Shown here: piece after piece, positions 24,182 through 35,357 of the stretch
Layout: each line of letters begins with the position of its first letter
Position numbering within the stretch: the first letter of the stretch is position 1
NCBI GenBank assembly: GCA_035314825.1
Contig: DATFYX010000001.1
Location: 1-64,000, forward strand
Length of the DNA stretch: 64,000 bases
DNA from: Candidatus Eremiobacteraceae bacterium
Lineage (GTDB): Bacteria; Vulcanimicrobiota; Vulcanimicrobiia; Eremiobacterales; Eremiobacteraceae
Direction of reading: 5' to 3'
Position numbers and translations under genes: made by a program
The notes under the pieces: generated by a model
The model's input: the letters and a program-made list of their open reading frames with translations, nothing else
Databases searched by the model: none
Told to the model about the DNA's origin: nothing

Positions 24182-25118
24182 AGCTCTCGGTCGTCGTCCC
24201 GACCTACAACCGCGTCGACACGTTGCGGGAAGTGTTGCCCTCGCTGCTGGGCCAAACGCTGCCCGCGCGCGAGTATGAGATCATCGTCGCTGATTCGCGG
24301 AGCGCCGACGGCACGGCGGAGCTCATCGCGCGCCTCGCACAAGCGGCAGGCGCACCGGCGCTGCGCCATCTTCCGGGCGACTACGCCGGCCGCGCCTCGG
24401 CGCGCAATGCCGGCATCGCAGCGGCTAGCGCGCCGCTCGTCCTCTTCACCGACGCCGACATCATCGCGTCTCCCGATCTGCTGGAACGCCACGTCGCCGA
24501 TCACGGTGCCGCCGCGCATCGCGTGGCCGTGGTCGGGTGCGAGCTGCAGGTGAATTCGCTTGCGGATTATCAGACGCAGCGCGACCATCCGGAGGTCCGC
24601 AAGCCGCTCCATCCGGCGTCGAAACGCCGGCTCTCGTGGCTCTACTTCTTGACCGGCAATGCCTCCGTGCGGCGCGATGACCTGCTCGCGGTCGGCGCCT
24701 TCGATGAGGACTTCACGGGCTATGGCCACGAAGATCTCGAGCTGGGCTACCGGCTGCAAAAGGCCGGCGTCGAACTGCGCTACGACCCGGACGCGATCAA
24801 CTACCATTGGCACCCGGTCGGCTACCAAGAGCAGAAGAGCAAGATGGAGCTGGCGGGCGTCTCCACCGTGCGCTTCTACCGCAAGCATCGCGACGTGGCG
24901 GTCATGGCGAACCTCGGGATGACGCCGCTGTCGCTCGCCTTGCACTCGCTGCTGCAAGCGGCAGGACCGGTGCGCCGTGCGATCGAGCGTGCGGCTGAAG
25001 GCCAGGAGGCGCCGCGCAAGAACACATGGCCCTTCATAGCGCGCCAGATCGCCTACCAATACCACTACTTGAACGGGGTGAAGCGCGCGTTGCGCGAGCC
25101 CGACGGAGCCAGACGCAC

Positions 25119-25122
<4 letters not shown>
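24178..25122 (+). CDS. Family 2 glycosyltransferase
   Basis: 314 aa. LSVVVPTYNRVDTLREVLPSL, DSRSADGTAEL, RASARNAGIAAA, metal motif FTDADIIASPD, then FLTGNASVRRDDLL and GYGHEDLELGYRLQ. The C-terminal part (YHWHPVGYQEQ onwards) is helical and may dock at the membrane. Overlaps the GT9 stop (ATGA) and aspS start, so the cluster and aspS are one transcript. Confidence 0.88.
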
Positions 25123-26968
<1,846 letters not shown>

Positions 26969-26972
<4 letters not shown>

Positions 26973-27841
26973 CTATAACGCTGGTACGCGAACCCGACGC
27001 CGTCGACGAACGGGTGCGCGAGGCATACCGGGATATCAAAGCCAGCCTGCGCGTGCCCGTCGTGAGCAGCCTCTTTCAGGCGTATGCGGCCGTGCCGCGC
27101 TTCCTCGACTACACGTGGCGGCGCCTGCGGCCGAACGTGCTCGCGAAACCGTTCGTCGACCATGCGCGCGCGTTGGGCGAACAGACCGAGCGCGCCGCGG
27201 CGACCTGGCCGCTTGCCGATCATGCCGCGCAGCTGCGCGCGCGCAACGTCGGCGAGGGCGACATCGTGCGCATGCGCGAGATCGCAGCCATGGTCGTCGA
27301 CGTCGACCCCAAGCTGCTGGTCATCGCGCATGCCGTCCGCCTGGCGATGAGCGGCGCCCAGGTCGGCGGCGCCGGAACCGGGACCCATCAGTTCAGCGGC
27401 GACGAAGAGCGCCTGGCGCGCGACTACCGCGGCCTGAGCGTGGCGATCATCGAAGAGCGCGACGCTCCGCTGCGCGTGCGCGCTGTGTACGAGGAGATCA
27501 AAGCGGCCAGCGGCGCGCCGTTCGTGAGCGGCGAGTATCGCGCCATGGCGGCGTTTCCCGACTGGCTCGAGATCTTTTGGCACGACATGAAGGCCGCGAT
27601 GCAGACGCCGCGCTTCGCCGCCTTATGCCGCGAGGTCGACGACGCGGCGATCACCGCCGCGCGCCATCTGCCGTACGTCTTCAACCTGCGCGAAGACGCG
27701 CTGGTGCGCGTGGAGGTGAGCGCGGACGAGCGCGCGCGCATCACGCGCGCGAACGACGTCTTCTGCGAGATGCTGCCAGGGGTGATCATCGGCACGGCGC
27801 TCGCGCATCGCGCGCTGAACCAAAGCGAACCCTCTTCGTAG
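26969..27841 (+). CDS. DehI-like (halocarboxylic acid dehalogenase family) protein
   Basis: 290 aa, built as two tandem halves: DERVREAYRDIKASLRVPVV...FLDYTWRRLRPN and RVRAVYEEIKAASGAPFV...WLEIFWHDMKAAM, each continuing into a helical segment. This duplicated all-helical layout is that of DehI, which dehalogenates 2-haloacids. Whether the catalytic Asp/Asn pair of DehI is kept cannot be judged by eye; many members have unknown roles. ATG overlaps the aspS stop and the next gene begins directly at its own stop. Confidence 0.6.
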
Positions 27842-29248
27842 GTGGCTGGCGACCTGCGCGCGGACACGAGCGCCAGGCGCCTCTTGTGGGCGGCCGTCGC
27901 GGCGTTCGCGGCGCTTGGCTGTGCGCTTGCGGCCGACCGCTACCTGACCTACGGCTACGGCGCGGATCTCGGGCTGTACACACAGACCATCGCGTCGGCG
28001 TTCCACGGCTTCTCCAACCAGGTCGAGCACGGCAATCACTTCATGGTCCATTTCTCGCCGGTGTACTATCTGCTGGCGCCGCTGCTCTTCCTCGCGCGCT
28101 CGCCGCTGACGCTTCAACTGATCCAGGTGGCGGCGTGCGCGCTCACCGCGCCGGCGATCTACCTGATCGCGCGCAAGCGGACGGATCCGCACCTGGCGGC
28201 GCTGATCGCATGCGTGACGCTGCTGTACCCGCCGCTGGTCGCCATGTCGCTGGGTGAGGTCCACGAGAACGGCATGGCGCCGGCCACGCTCGCGTGGCTG
28301 CTGTGGGCGGTCGACGCCAGGCGTTTCGGCTGGGCCGCGCTTTTCGCCGCGCTTGCGCTGTGCATCAAGGAAGATCAAGCGCTCATCCTCGCGGTCCTGG
28401 GAGGCGGATACCTGATTCTGTCCCTGCGCAAACGCGATCGTGCGGGAGCGCTGTTCGGCGGATCCGTCGCCGTCGCGTCGTTGGCGGTGCTGGCCCTGTA
28501 TTTCGACGTCATACAGCCGAATGCGGGCGGCCGGTATTTCGTGGCCGATTTCTACCTCGCGCACGACGCTGATCTGCCGCACGGCGCCGCGATCGTGCTC
28601 GAACGATTGACCTTCTTGCTCGAGGTCTTCGTGCCGTTGCTCTTCTTGCCGTTCGCATCCCGCTGGCTATGGCTTGCCGTTCCTGGGCTGGTCGAAGTGC
28701 TTTCGTCGCGCTGGCCCGTCACCTACACGATGGGCACGCACTATGCCGGCGTCTGGCTATCGTACGTGCTGGCCGCGTTCGCAGTCGGACTGGCGGGGAT
28801 CGCCGCGAGCGACGCGGCGCGGGCGCGCCTGCTCGTCAAGATCTGCATGGGCGCGTGCGTCCTGAACCTCATCGTCGCGAGCCCGACGCACTGGGCGCAC
28901 TACTACCATCTGCGCAGCGCGCGCGACGCGTCGTTGGACCGCATCATCGCCAAAGTGCCGCCCGATGCGGTGGTGGGCTCGTTCGACGAGGCGTACACCC
29001 ACCTGTCGCTCGATCCTAACGCGCGGATCGGCATGTACGTGACGCCGGACTACTTCGTGTATGACGCGAGTTACGATGGCCTCACGTGGCGGACGAACAT
29101 CGTGCCGCGCCTTGCCGCTGTCGTGTGCGGCGGCTACTTCCAACCGATCGCGAAAGACGGCAGCGTGACGCTTTTCAAACGGATCAAAGACGTGCCTGAC
29201 GAGGTCTACGCGCGCGCCCGCATATCCCCGCCGACGTGCGCCCTCTGA
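27842..29248 (+). CDS. DUF2079 polytopic membrane protein
   Basis: 468 aa with about 9-10 membrane segments. GADLGLYTQTIASAFHG, HFSPVYYLLAPLLFLA, LTLLYPP-like segment (VTLLYPPLVAMS), EVHENGMAP and IKEDQALIL match DUF2079, a GT-C-like family of putative membrane glycosyltransferases using polyprenyl-phosphate sugars. The C-terminal soluble part is external (PPDAVVGSFDEAYTHLS). GTG start immediately follows the preceding stop. Probably adds sugars on the periplasmic face; substrate unknown. Confidence 0.8.
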   Translation: MAGDLRADTSARRLLWAAVAAFAALGCALAADRYLTYGYGADLGLYTQTIASAFHGFSNQVEHGNHFMVHFSPVYYLLAPLLFLARSPLTLQLIQVAACALTAPAIYLIARKRTDPHLAALIACVTLLYPPLVAMSLGEVHENGMAPATLAWLLWAVDARRFGWAALFAALALCIKEDQALILAVLGGGYLILSLRKRDRAGALFGGSVAVASLAVLALYFDVIQPNAGGRYFVADFYLAHDADLPHGAAIVLERLTFLLEVFVPLLFLPFASRWLWLAVPGLVEVLSSRWPVTYTMGTHYAGVWLSYVLAAFAVGLAGIAASDAARARLLVKICMGACVLNLIVASPTHWAHYYHLRSARDASLDRIIAKVPPDAVVGSFDEAYTHLSLDPNARIGMYVTPDYFVYDASYDGLTWRTNIVPRLAAVVCGGYFQPIAKDGSVTLFKRIKDVPDEVYARARISPPTCAL

Positions 29249-29250
29249 CG

Positions 29251-30126
29251 CTACTGCTGGGTGGCCTCGCTGGGCGTGCTCTCGAGGAACAGCAGGTCGG
29301 AGACGTTCTTCAAGAACTGAAAGTCGGTGAACGTATAGCTCACGCCGTCATAGCGCGTCGCGCCCGGCAGCGCGACGTACGGGTCGACGACAGGCGCGTA
29401 GCCGCCTAACAGCAGCGACGCCGACGTCGACTCGTTTTCGATCAGCCAGCGGCCGTGATTGATGGTGTAGCTGACGGTCCAGGTCACCGTCGTCGCCTGG
29501 CCGGTGCGAAACGCGCCGGCGCTGGTGAGTTTCAACACCGCGAAGGTCTTGGCGTCGACCCACATCTCGCGCACGCGGTGGGCCTTGGGATCGAGCAGCG
29601 GCGTCAGCTCGAGTAGATACGCGTGCCGGCCGTGCAGCGACTCGACGCCCAAGAGCGAGACGTCGTACGCGCGCGCAGCCGACGTCGCCGGCGCGAGCCG
29701 CGCGAGGCCGAAGTCGTACAGCGGCGAGATCTGCGGCAAGCCGAACGGCTCGTCGATGTTGGGGCTGTCCTTCACGGGAAGACCTTTGACCTTGAGCGTG
29801 ACGCGGTACGGATTGTCCGGCTGTTCGGTCGAGCTCAGCGGTTTCGCGGTGGTGTCGACCCGGTCGTCTCGCGAGCGGCAGACCGACGCGAACTGCTCGA
29901 CGAGCCAACGGCCTTTGGCTTGCGTGTCCACCGTGATGACAGAGGAGACGTAGGGCGGATAGGTCTGCGAGCGCACGAACGTGAGCGCACGGTCGAAGAT
30001 CTCGTTCGCGCCCGGCTCCGACTGCACGGCGATATAGCCGCCGGCGCGGGCGGGCGAGGCGCAGATGATGAGGGCTGCGCACGCGCCAGTCGCGACGGCG
30101 AAAAGTCCGACGGCTTTGGTTGACAT
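29251..30126 (-). CDS. Secreted protein of unknown function (LolA/RseB-like pattern)
   Basis: 291 aa. Signal peptide (MSTKAVGLFAVATGACAALIICASPARA). The mature part alternates beta strands and contains REMWVDAKTFAVLKL, YLLELTPLLDPKAHRV and TVSYTINHGRWLIENES, the kind of pattern seen in outer-membrane-lipoprotein-sorting-like domains; I do not recognise a specific family. Last gene of the minus-strand run that begins near 35.8 kb; 8 nt after the C39-like gene. An in-frame start at 30204 is less likely since it would bury the signal peptide. Confidence 0.75.
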   Translation of the reverse strand: MSTKAVGLFAVATGACAALIICASPARAGGYIAVQSEPGANEIFDRALTFVRSQTYPPYVSSVITVDTQAKGRWLVEQFASVCRSRDDRVDTTAKPLSSTEQPDNPYRVTLKVKGLPVKDSPNIDEPFGLPQISPLYDFGLARLAPATSAARAYDVSLLGVESLHGRHAYLLELTPLLDPKAHRVREMWVDAKTFAVLKLTSAGAFRTGQATTVTWTVSYTINHGRWLIENESTSASLLLGGYAPVVDPYVALPGATRYDGVSYTFTDFQFLKNVSDLLFLESTPSEATQQ

Positions 30127-30134
30127 CGCGGGCC

Positions 30135-31205
30135 CTAACGCAGCATCTGGACGATATCGGGCGGAGCGATGATGTACACCGTCCCGTTCGAGCCGCCCTG
30201 CCACACGCGCGCGAACTGATCGCGCCGGTAGACGCGCCGGATAGCGCCGGGCAAGGCGTACGGATCGTTGACGATGACGTCCCCGGCCGAGGTGAAGCCG
30301 CGGACGACCAGCAGGTGCCCTTCGGTCTTCGGATACGGCGTGCCATCGAGTTCGCCGGGCTTGACCGCGATGCTCGCGATCACCGGCACGCCGCGTGCGA
30401 CGAGCTGCGCGACGTCGTCAAGGGAAGGGAACTGCCGTACGAATCCGGCTAGGCCGTGCTCGGACGCGAACGCGACGTTGAACGGCCAGTTGCCGCAGCC
30501 GTCGTACACCGGATCGTAGACGCCGTCGGCCACCTGCGCGACATCGATATCCCATCGCGGCTGGCTGCGCACGCGCGCCCAATACGCCATCACCATCGAC
30601 ACGCTGGTCGGACTGCACCACGAATCGCCGCCCCCGCCCTTGGCGTCCGGCGACGTCGCGATGCGTTGGCTGCGCTCGGGCACGGGCAGTTCTGCGACCA
30701 GACCGCCGGCGGGGCGGGCCGAGCCGCCGCCGTCGGGCGCCAGCGACGTCGCGACAGCGAGCAAGCGCACGACCGGTAGCGAACCGTCGCTTCCAGCCGA
30801 CGGCGTCACGCGCACGTCGAACGCATCGGCGCGCGCCGCAAGCGTCAACGTGTCGGTGTCCACCCGTCCGTCTGCGTCCTTTTGCCCGTCCACCGAGCGG
30901 CGCTTGCCGCCCTGCAAGTCCGCGCTCCACATGCCCATCGAATACCAACGGGTCCAGCGCGCGCCGATGCGCGCGCGCAACTCGACGGCGACGCTCGAGC
31001 CGCCGGGCGTTTGCACGTTCCAGGAGGCGATCGCGGTCACGAAGCCGCCCGGCACCTGCGCGCTGCGCTCTACGGCTGCCGAGGCTGCGGTGGGATCCAC
31101 GAACCATATGCGGTCGTTGGGATCGGCTACGCCGCCGTTCACGATATGGGTTCCGGCAAGGGTCGACAGCGCGGCCAGCAGTGCCGCATATGCTAGATTT
31201 CCCAT
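30135..31205 (-). CDS. C39-like papain-fold peptidase, exported
   Basis: 356 aa. N-terminal hydrophobic segment (MGNLAYAALLAALSTLAG) then a ~150-residue beta domain and a C-terminal Peptidase_C39_2 domain: catalytic Cys in DSWCSPTSVSMVMAYW, His in EGHLLVVRGFTSAGDV, and the Asp in IVNDPYALPGA. Acts outside the cytoplasm on peptides; with the downstream epimerase and peptide-binding lipoprotein a murein- or peptide-scavenging role is plausible. Its start overlaps the end of the peptide-binding protein gene; an ATG at 31220 is an alternative. Confidence 0.82.
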   Translation of the reverse strand: MGNLAYAALLAALSTLAGTHIVNGGVADPNDRIWFVDPTAASAAVERSAQVPGGFVTAIASWNVQTPGGSSVAVELRARIGARWTRWYSMGMWSADLQGGKRRSVDGQKDADGRVDTDTLTLAARADAFDVRVTPSAGSDGSLPVVRLLAVATSLAPDGGGSARPAGGLVAELPVPERSQRIATSPDAKGGGGDSWCSPTSVSMVMAYWARVRSQPRWDIDVAQVADGVYDPVYDGCGNWPFNVAFASEHGLAGFVRQFPSLDDVAQLVARGVPVIASIAVKPGELDGTPYPKTEGHLLVVRGFTSAGDVIVNDPYALPGAIRRVYRRDQFARVWQGGSNGTVYIIAPPDIVQMLR

Positions 31206-32818
31206 TCCCAGCAGTTCCAAAAATCCGTGATGACCGGAGACGTCTTGTAGTTGCGCAGATCGGAGTTCGCCGCGACGACGCTCTTATCCCAATAGACGAT
31301 GACCGCGGGGACATCGCGGAGCATGATGACCCACGCTTGGCGGTAATCGCGCCGGCGCGCGTCTTGATCGGCCTGCCGCTGCGCGTCGCGCAGCAGCGCG
31401 TCCACGCGCGGGTCGCAGTAGAAGTCGGTGTTCGCGCCGGCACGCGGGAAGTAATCGCAGCCCCAGGCCGCGAGATCGTCGGGATCGACCCCTTCCGTGT
31501 TCTCGATCCACGCCATATCGTACGTGCCGCCGTACAACGGACCGCGTTCGTCGAAGAGCAGCGGCCCGGCATAGTTCTTGATCGCAAGCTCGACGCCGAT
31601 AGACTTGAGCTGCTGCGCGATCAGCGCCTCGGCGGACTCGGCAGCGCGGTTGCCCGCCGCACTGGAGATCGAGAGCGCCAAGCGTTCGCCGGCCTTTTCG
31701 CGGATGCCGTCCGCCGCCACCCGCCAACCGGCATCGTCAAGCGTGCGCCTCGCTTCGTCGGGGTCGTATGGGATGGGTGCAAGATCGCTCGCCGCCCACG
31801 AAAACGGCGGTATGTCGGTCGAAGCACGTCGCGCGTAGCCGGCGTAGACCGTCTTCATGATGCGCTCGAAGTCGATGCCGCGAGCGAGCGCGCGGCGCAC
31901 CGCCGCGTCGGCCAGGATCGGATTCTTGAGGTTGAAATCGAGGTGCCGGTAGGCGGCGATGAGATGCACGTAGACGCGGATGCCGGGGGCGTCCGCAAGT
32001 TCGCGGACGTGCGCCTTTTGGACGCCGTCGATGACGTCGATCTCGTGCGAGCGCAGCAGCTGCATCGCGGTGTCGGTGTTCGGGATGATCTTGATGACCA
32101 CTTCGTCGAGTTTCGGGCGCCCGCGCCAATAGCGGGGGTTGGCGGCGAACACAAGCTCGGAGCCATGCTCCCAACGTTTGAGCATGAACGGACCGTCTCC
32201 GATGGGAGCGGCGTCGTACGGGATATCGTTCAGCGTGCGGTAACCGGCGAGCAGATGCTTGGGCAGCGGCGGAAAGTCGCCTTCGGAGAACAAGTAGACC
32301 GCCGGCGCGAAGGGCTGGCGCAAGATCATCGTCACCTGGTGCGGATTGTCCGCGATGATCGTCCGGATCTTGTCATACCCAGCCGTGTGGGTTACCGGGT
32401 TGTTCCCATCCACGATCGCGTGCCAGGTGAAGATGACGTCGTCGGCCGTCACCGGCACACCGTCTGACCACACCGCGTCCGGGCGCAGGCGGAAGGTGAT
32501 GCGCAACCCGTCCTTGCTGACAAGGCCGTTGTCCAGGCTGGGGAAGGCCGTCGCAAGCGCCGGCACCGGCCGCTCTCGTTCATCGAAGCGGAAGAGCGGC
32601 TCGAAGAGCAGCGCGCTGACGTCGTCGGCCGATTCCTGGTTCGAGAACATCTTGAGGAGCGTGTTCGGCTCTTCTTGTTCCGAAAAACGCACGACGCCGT
32701 GCACGGTCCACGGATTCCCAGCGCCTTTCCCTGGAGCGGTCGAATTCATTCGACCGTGCGATACGCCGCATCCGCCGAGCACGAGGATGGCGAAGAGCGC
32801 GATGCCGGCGCTTCTCAC
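31193..32818 (-). CDS. Oligopeptide-binding lipoprotein (SBP_bac_5, ABC importer)
   Basis: About 541 aa. Lipobox LVLGGC with the lipidated Cys at residue 17 when started at GTG 32818, which overlaps the upstream stop as GTGA; GTG 32842 would add 8 residues. The body is a DppA/OppA-type extracytoplasmic binding protein: LFEPLFRFDERERPVPALA, ITFRLRPDAVWSDGVPVTADDV, LDFNLKNPILADAAVRRAL, EARRTLDDAGW. The linker right after the lipidated Cys (SHGRMNSTAPG) is encoded by a copy of the CGGTCGAAT palindrome. No permease or ATPase genes are adjacent. Confidence 0.88.
   Translation of the reverse strand: MRSAGIALFAILVLGGCGVSHGRMNSTAPGKGAGNPWTVHGVVRFSEQEEPNTLLKMFSNQESADDVSALLFEPLFRFDERERPVPALATAFPSLDNGLVSKDGLRITFRLRPDAVWSDGVPVTADDVIFTWHAIVDGNNPVTHTAGYDKIRTIIADNPHQVTMILRQPFAPAVYLFSEGDFPPLPKHLLAGYRTLNDIPYDAAPIGDGPFMLKRWEHGSELVFAANPRYWRGRPKLDEVVIKIIPNTDTAMQLLRSHEIDVIDGVQKAHVRELADAPGIRVYVHLIAAYRHLDFNLKNPILADAAVRRALARGIDFERIMKTVYAGYARRASTDIPPFSWAASDLAPIPYDPDEARRTLDDAGWRVAADGIREKAGERLALSISSAAGNRAAESAEALIAQQLKSIGVELAIKNYAGPLLFDERGPLYGGTYDMAWIENTEGVDPDDLAAWGCDYFPRAGANTDFYCDPRVDALLRDAQRQADQDARRRDYRQAWVIMLRDVPAVIVYWDKSVVAANSDLRNYKTSPVITDFWNCWEWEI
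32737..32756. repeat. REP-like palindrome, copy 2, inside a coding region
   Basis: CGGTCGAAT-TC-ATTCGACCG preceded by TGGAG. It lies within the linker of the peptide-binding lipoprotein, about seven codons after the lipobox Cys, and is in frame, so the gene is not broken. Confidence 0.8.
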
Positions 32819-33891
32819 GGCATCGCGACGCGCGCGCGCCACTTACCCGTACGCTGCGCGGCGTCGCGCAACGCGTTCCACAAGCGCGCGCCGCCGTAGC
32901 GCACGACGTCGTCGGCGGGCAGGCCGGAGCTCGCCTCGGCCTGCGCGATCGCCGCACGCGCTTGCGCATCGTCAAGACTTGAGGTGTTGACCGCGACGAC
33001 CGCCACGCTTGCCGCTTTGATGGGGGCGAGCAGCGCTTCGTGCGCGGCGATCATGTCAGGCAAAGCGGGGAGCGTTACGCCGTACTCCTCGACCGCCTCG
33101 CGCTCCGTGTCGATGCACATCACGAGCACGTCGGGGGCGCAGCCGTACAGTAGACCGACGGTGACCGGCGCATATGCGGGATGCCACAGACTTCCCTGTC
33201 CTTCGACCAGCGCATAGCGAGCATCCCGAGCGACGCCCAGCACAAGCTGCTCGGCGGCGCCGGTGATGAAATCCGAGATGACGCGATCGACGACGATGCC
33301 CTTGCCCGCGATCAGCGTGCCGGTCTGGCCGGTCGCGACGAACTCGCTGCGGTCGCCGGCGGCGCGGGCCGCTCGATCCAGCTCGATCATCACCGATTTT
33401 TTTCCGACGGCGCAGTCGCTGCCGACCGCAAGTGCGACCACCTGGGCGGCGCGATACGCCGCTCCGGAGAACAGCGGGATGTCGTCAGGCGGCACGCGCA
33501 CGTCCCACAGGTTGGAGCCCGAGCGGCGCGCGCGGGCGACGAACTCGGCGTCGTCGCGCAGCAACTGATGCAGACCGCTGACGATCTCAAGCCCGGCGTC
33601 GATCGCCGCGAGGATGTGCGGACGAAAATCGTCGGGTATGAAACCGCCTTGATTCGCCACCCCGAGCAGCAATGAGGTCGGGCGATAAGCAAGCGACTCG
33701 CGCAGCGACGCGACGATCGGCGCAGATCTGTGCAGGCGCGGCAGCACATCAGCGACGTCGCGCCCCGCATAACGGGAATCGATCACCGCCGCGATCTCGT
33801 CGCGGCCGTACTGGATGACTCCATGCGCGGTTTTCGCCCGCCGGTCGACGAGCTGGCCTTCGGTCAGGATCGCGTAGCGGCGCGCTGCCAT
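32815..33891 (-). CDS. DUF1611 protein (DgcN-type, probable D-glutamate N-acetyltransferase)
   Basis: 358 aa. Matches DUF1611: N-terminal Rossmann-like part (YAILTEGQL, LLLGVANQGGFIPDDFRPHI), then a P-loop-type segment AVGSDCAVGKKSVMIELDRAA, FVATGQTGTLIAGKG, DRVISDFITGAAEQL and EGQGSLWHPAYAPV. Members next to dipeptide-epimerase-like enzymes include DgcN, which acetylates D-glutamate before racemisation by DgcA. The gene lies 9 nt after such an epimerase gene, so the pair may be DgcA-DgcN; activity is inferred from context. Confidence 0.82.
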   Translation of the reverse strand: MAARRYAILTEGQLVDRRAKTAHGVIQYGRDEIAAVIDSRYAGRDVADVLPRLHRSAPIVASLRESLAYRPTSLLLGVANQGGFIPDDFRPHILAAIDAGLEIVSGLHQLLRDDAEFVARARRSGSNLWDVRVPPDDIPLFSGAAYRAAQVVALAVGSDCAVGKKSVMIELDRAARAAGDRSEFVATGQTGTLIAGKGIVVDRVISDFITGAAEQLVLGVARDARYALVEGQGSLWHPAYAPVTVGLLYGCAPDVLVMCIDTEREAVEEYGVTLPALPDMIAAHEALLAPIKAASVAVVAVNTSSLDDAQARAAIAQAEASSGLPADDVVRYGGARLWNALRDAAQRTGKWRARVAMP

Positions 33892-33900
33892 GCGTCCGGA

Positions 33901-34923
33901 CTACGCCGTCGCGCGGGCGCGGACCCCCAGCCCAGGCGCGTCAGGCAGGCGCAGCTGCGCGCCGTCGTAGGTCACGCCTTCGAACGGGTCGTCGACGATG
34001 AGCAGCGGACCGTCGATGTCCGCGTAGTCGGCGAGCGGGGTGAGATGCGCGGCGGCGGTCGAAAGCACCGACGACTCGATCATGCAGCCGATCATGACCT
34101 TCATGCCGCGCTCGCGCGCGTCGCGGATCATGTGCGCCGCGGCGCGCATGCCGCCGCACTTGACCAGCTTGACGTTGATGCCATCGACGCAGCCCTGCAG
34201 CCGCGGAAGGTCGCCGGCGCTCACGGAGTCTTCGTCGGTGAAGATCGGGATCGGCGAGCGCTCGCGCACGTAGCGCAGCTGCGCAGGATGTCCGGCTGGC
34301 ACCGGCTGCTCGCAGAACTCAAGATCGAAGCGCTCAAGCTCGCGCAGGCATGCGACCGCCTGCTCGGGGGTCCAGCCCTCGTTCGCGTCGATGCGGATCG
34401 TGCCGCGGAAGATACCGCGGATCGCTTCGAGCGTCTCGATCTCGCGGCCCGCGCCTAGTTTGACCTTGAGGATCGGCAGATGTGCTGCCTCGCGCACCTT
34501 GGCGAGCGTCTCGTCTATATTTGCGATGCCGATGGTGAACGACGTCGCCTTGGCCTGCGCCGGATCGAGTCCGAAGAGCGCGTAGGCCGGCATGCCGAGG
34601 AGTTTGCCGGCGTAGTCGTGCAGCGCGAGATCGAGCGCGCACATCGCGCCGCGTTCCCCGGCCGGCACGCGCGCGAGCGCCGCGTGGACGTCGAGCAGAT
34701 CCTCGTCGCGCAGCGCGAGCGCGCGCAGCTGGCTCTCGATGAGCTCGACGCTCTCGCCGTAACGTTCCGACGGCGTCACCTCGCCCAGCGCCTCGATGCC
34801 ATGCGCGAGCAGGCGCACGATCAGCGTGCGCGAGACGTCTTCCGATCCGCGCGCGATGGTGAAGCGATGGCGCAATCGAAGGTCGAGCGGCTCGAGCTCA
34901 AGCCGGGGCCGGCCTTCCTTCAT
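33901..34923 (-). CDS. Dipeptide epimerase (Ala-Glu epimerase / DgcA type), enolase superfamily
   Basis: 340 aa. Enolase-superfamily muconate-cycloisomerase subgroup: ILKVKLGAG with the catalytic Lys, IRIDANEGW (metal Asp), FCEQPVP (metal Glu), FTDEDS (metal Asp), INVKLVKCGG with the second Lys, and DDPFEG near the C-terminus. Family members epimerise L-Ala-D/L-Glu from murein or racemise N-acetyl-D-Glu. With DUF1611, peptide-binding and peptidase genes it suggests use of D-Glu-containing peptides from peptidoglycan. Confidence 0.88.
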   Translation of the reverse strand: MKEGRPRLELEPLDLRLRHRFTIARGSEDVSRTLIVRLLAHGIEALGEVTPSERYGESVELIESQLRALALRDEDLLDVHAALARVPAGERGAMCALDLALHDYAGKLLGMPAYALFGLDPAQAKATSFTIGIANIDETLAKVREAAHLPILKVKLGAGREIETLEAIRGIFRGTIRIDANEGWTPEQAVACLRELERFDLEFCEQPVPAGHPAQLRYVRERSPIPIFTDEDSVSAGDLPRLQGCVDGINVKLVKCGGMRAAAHMIRDARERGMKVMIGCMIESSVLSTAAAHLTPLADYADIDGPLLIVDDPFEGVTYDGAQLRLPDAPGLGVRARATA

Positions 34924-34934
34924 GCGGTCGGGCT

Positions 34935-35357
34935 TTAGAACACCGCGACCGGGTTGGCGCCGGCAGCCGAGAACATCGCGCGCAACGCGTCGGCGTCGTC
35001 GGCGGCCGGGAAACCGGCCACGCTTCGTCCGGCGTCAACGGCTCGCATGAAATCATCGGTGCGGCCGTCAGGGACGGCAAGATCGCTGAGCGCTTCGAGC
35101 GCGGGCGAGGTCTCTTGGTCGTTCAGATCGGACGGCGCCCCGGTCCGCAATCCGGGCACTGCCACGTCCACGTCGCCCGAGATGCGAGCGGGCTCCAGCG
35201 CGCCGACAAAGCGCGCCCCGATCGACGCGAGGTACCCCGAAGGTTCGTCGTTGCTGATCACGACGAGACGCGAGGGGTCGAGGCCGCGCGCCTTGATCTC
35301 GTGCGCGAGCGTCGAGATCGTGTCGCTGGTGGGGAAGATACCGACGACGGTGCTCAC
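34935..35357 (-). CDS. Small acidic protein of unknown function
   Basis: 140 aa, GTG start overlapping the stop of the preceding DUF962 gene (GTGA). Begins VSTVVGIFPTSDTISTLAHEI, followed by RLVVISNDEPSGYLA: a short alpha/beta N-terminal unit somewhat like that of general-stress-protein-17M/YflT-type proteins, then a long acidic, Ala-rich C-terminal part (DDFMRAVDAGRSVAGFP). I cannot assign a function. It lies 11 nt before the epimerase gene and probably shares its mRNA. Confidence 0.7.
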   Translation of the reverse strand: MSTVVGIFPTSDTISTLAHEIKARGLDPSRLVVISNDEPSGYLASIGARFVGALEPARISGDVDVAVPGLRTGAPSDLNDQETSPALEALSDLAVPDGRTDDFMRAVDAGRSVAGFPAADDADALRAMFSAAGANPVAVF

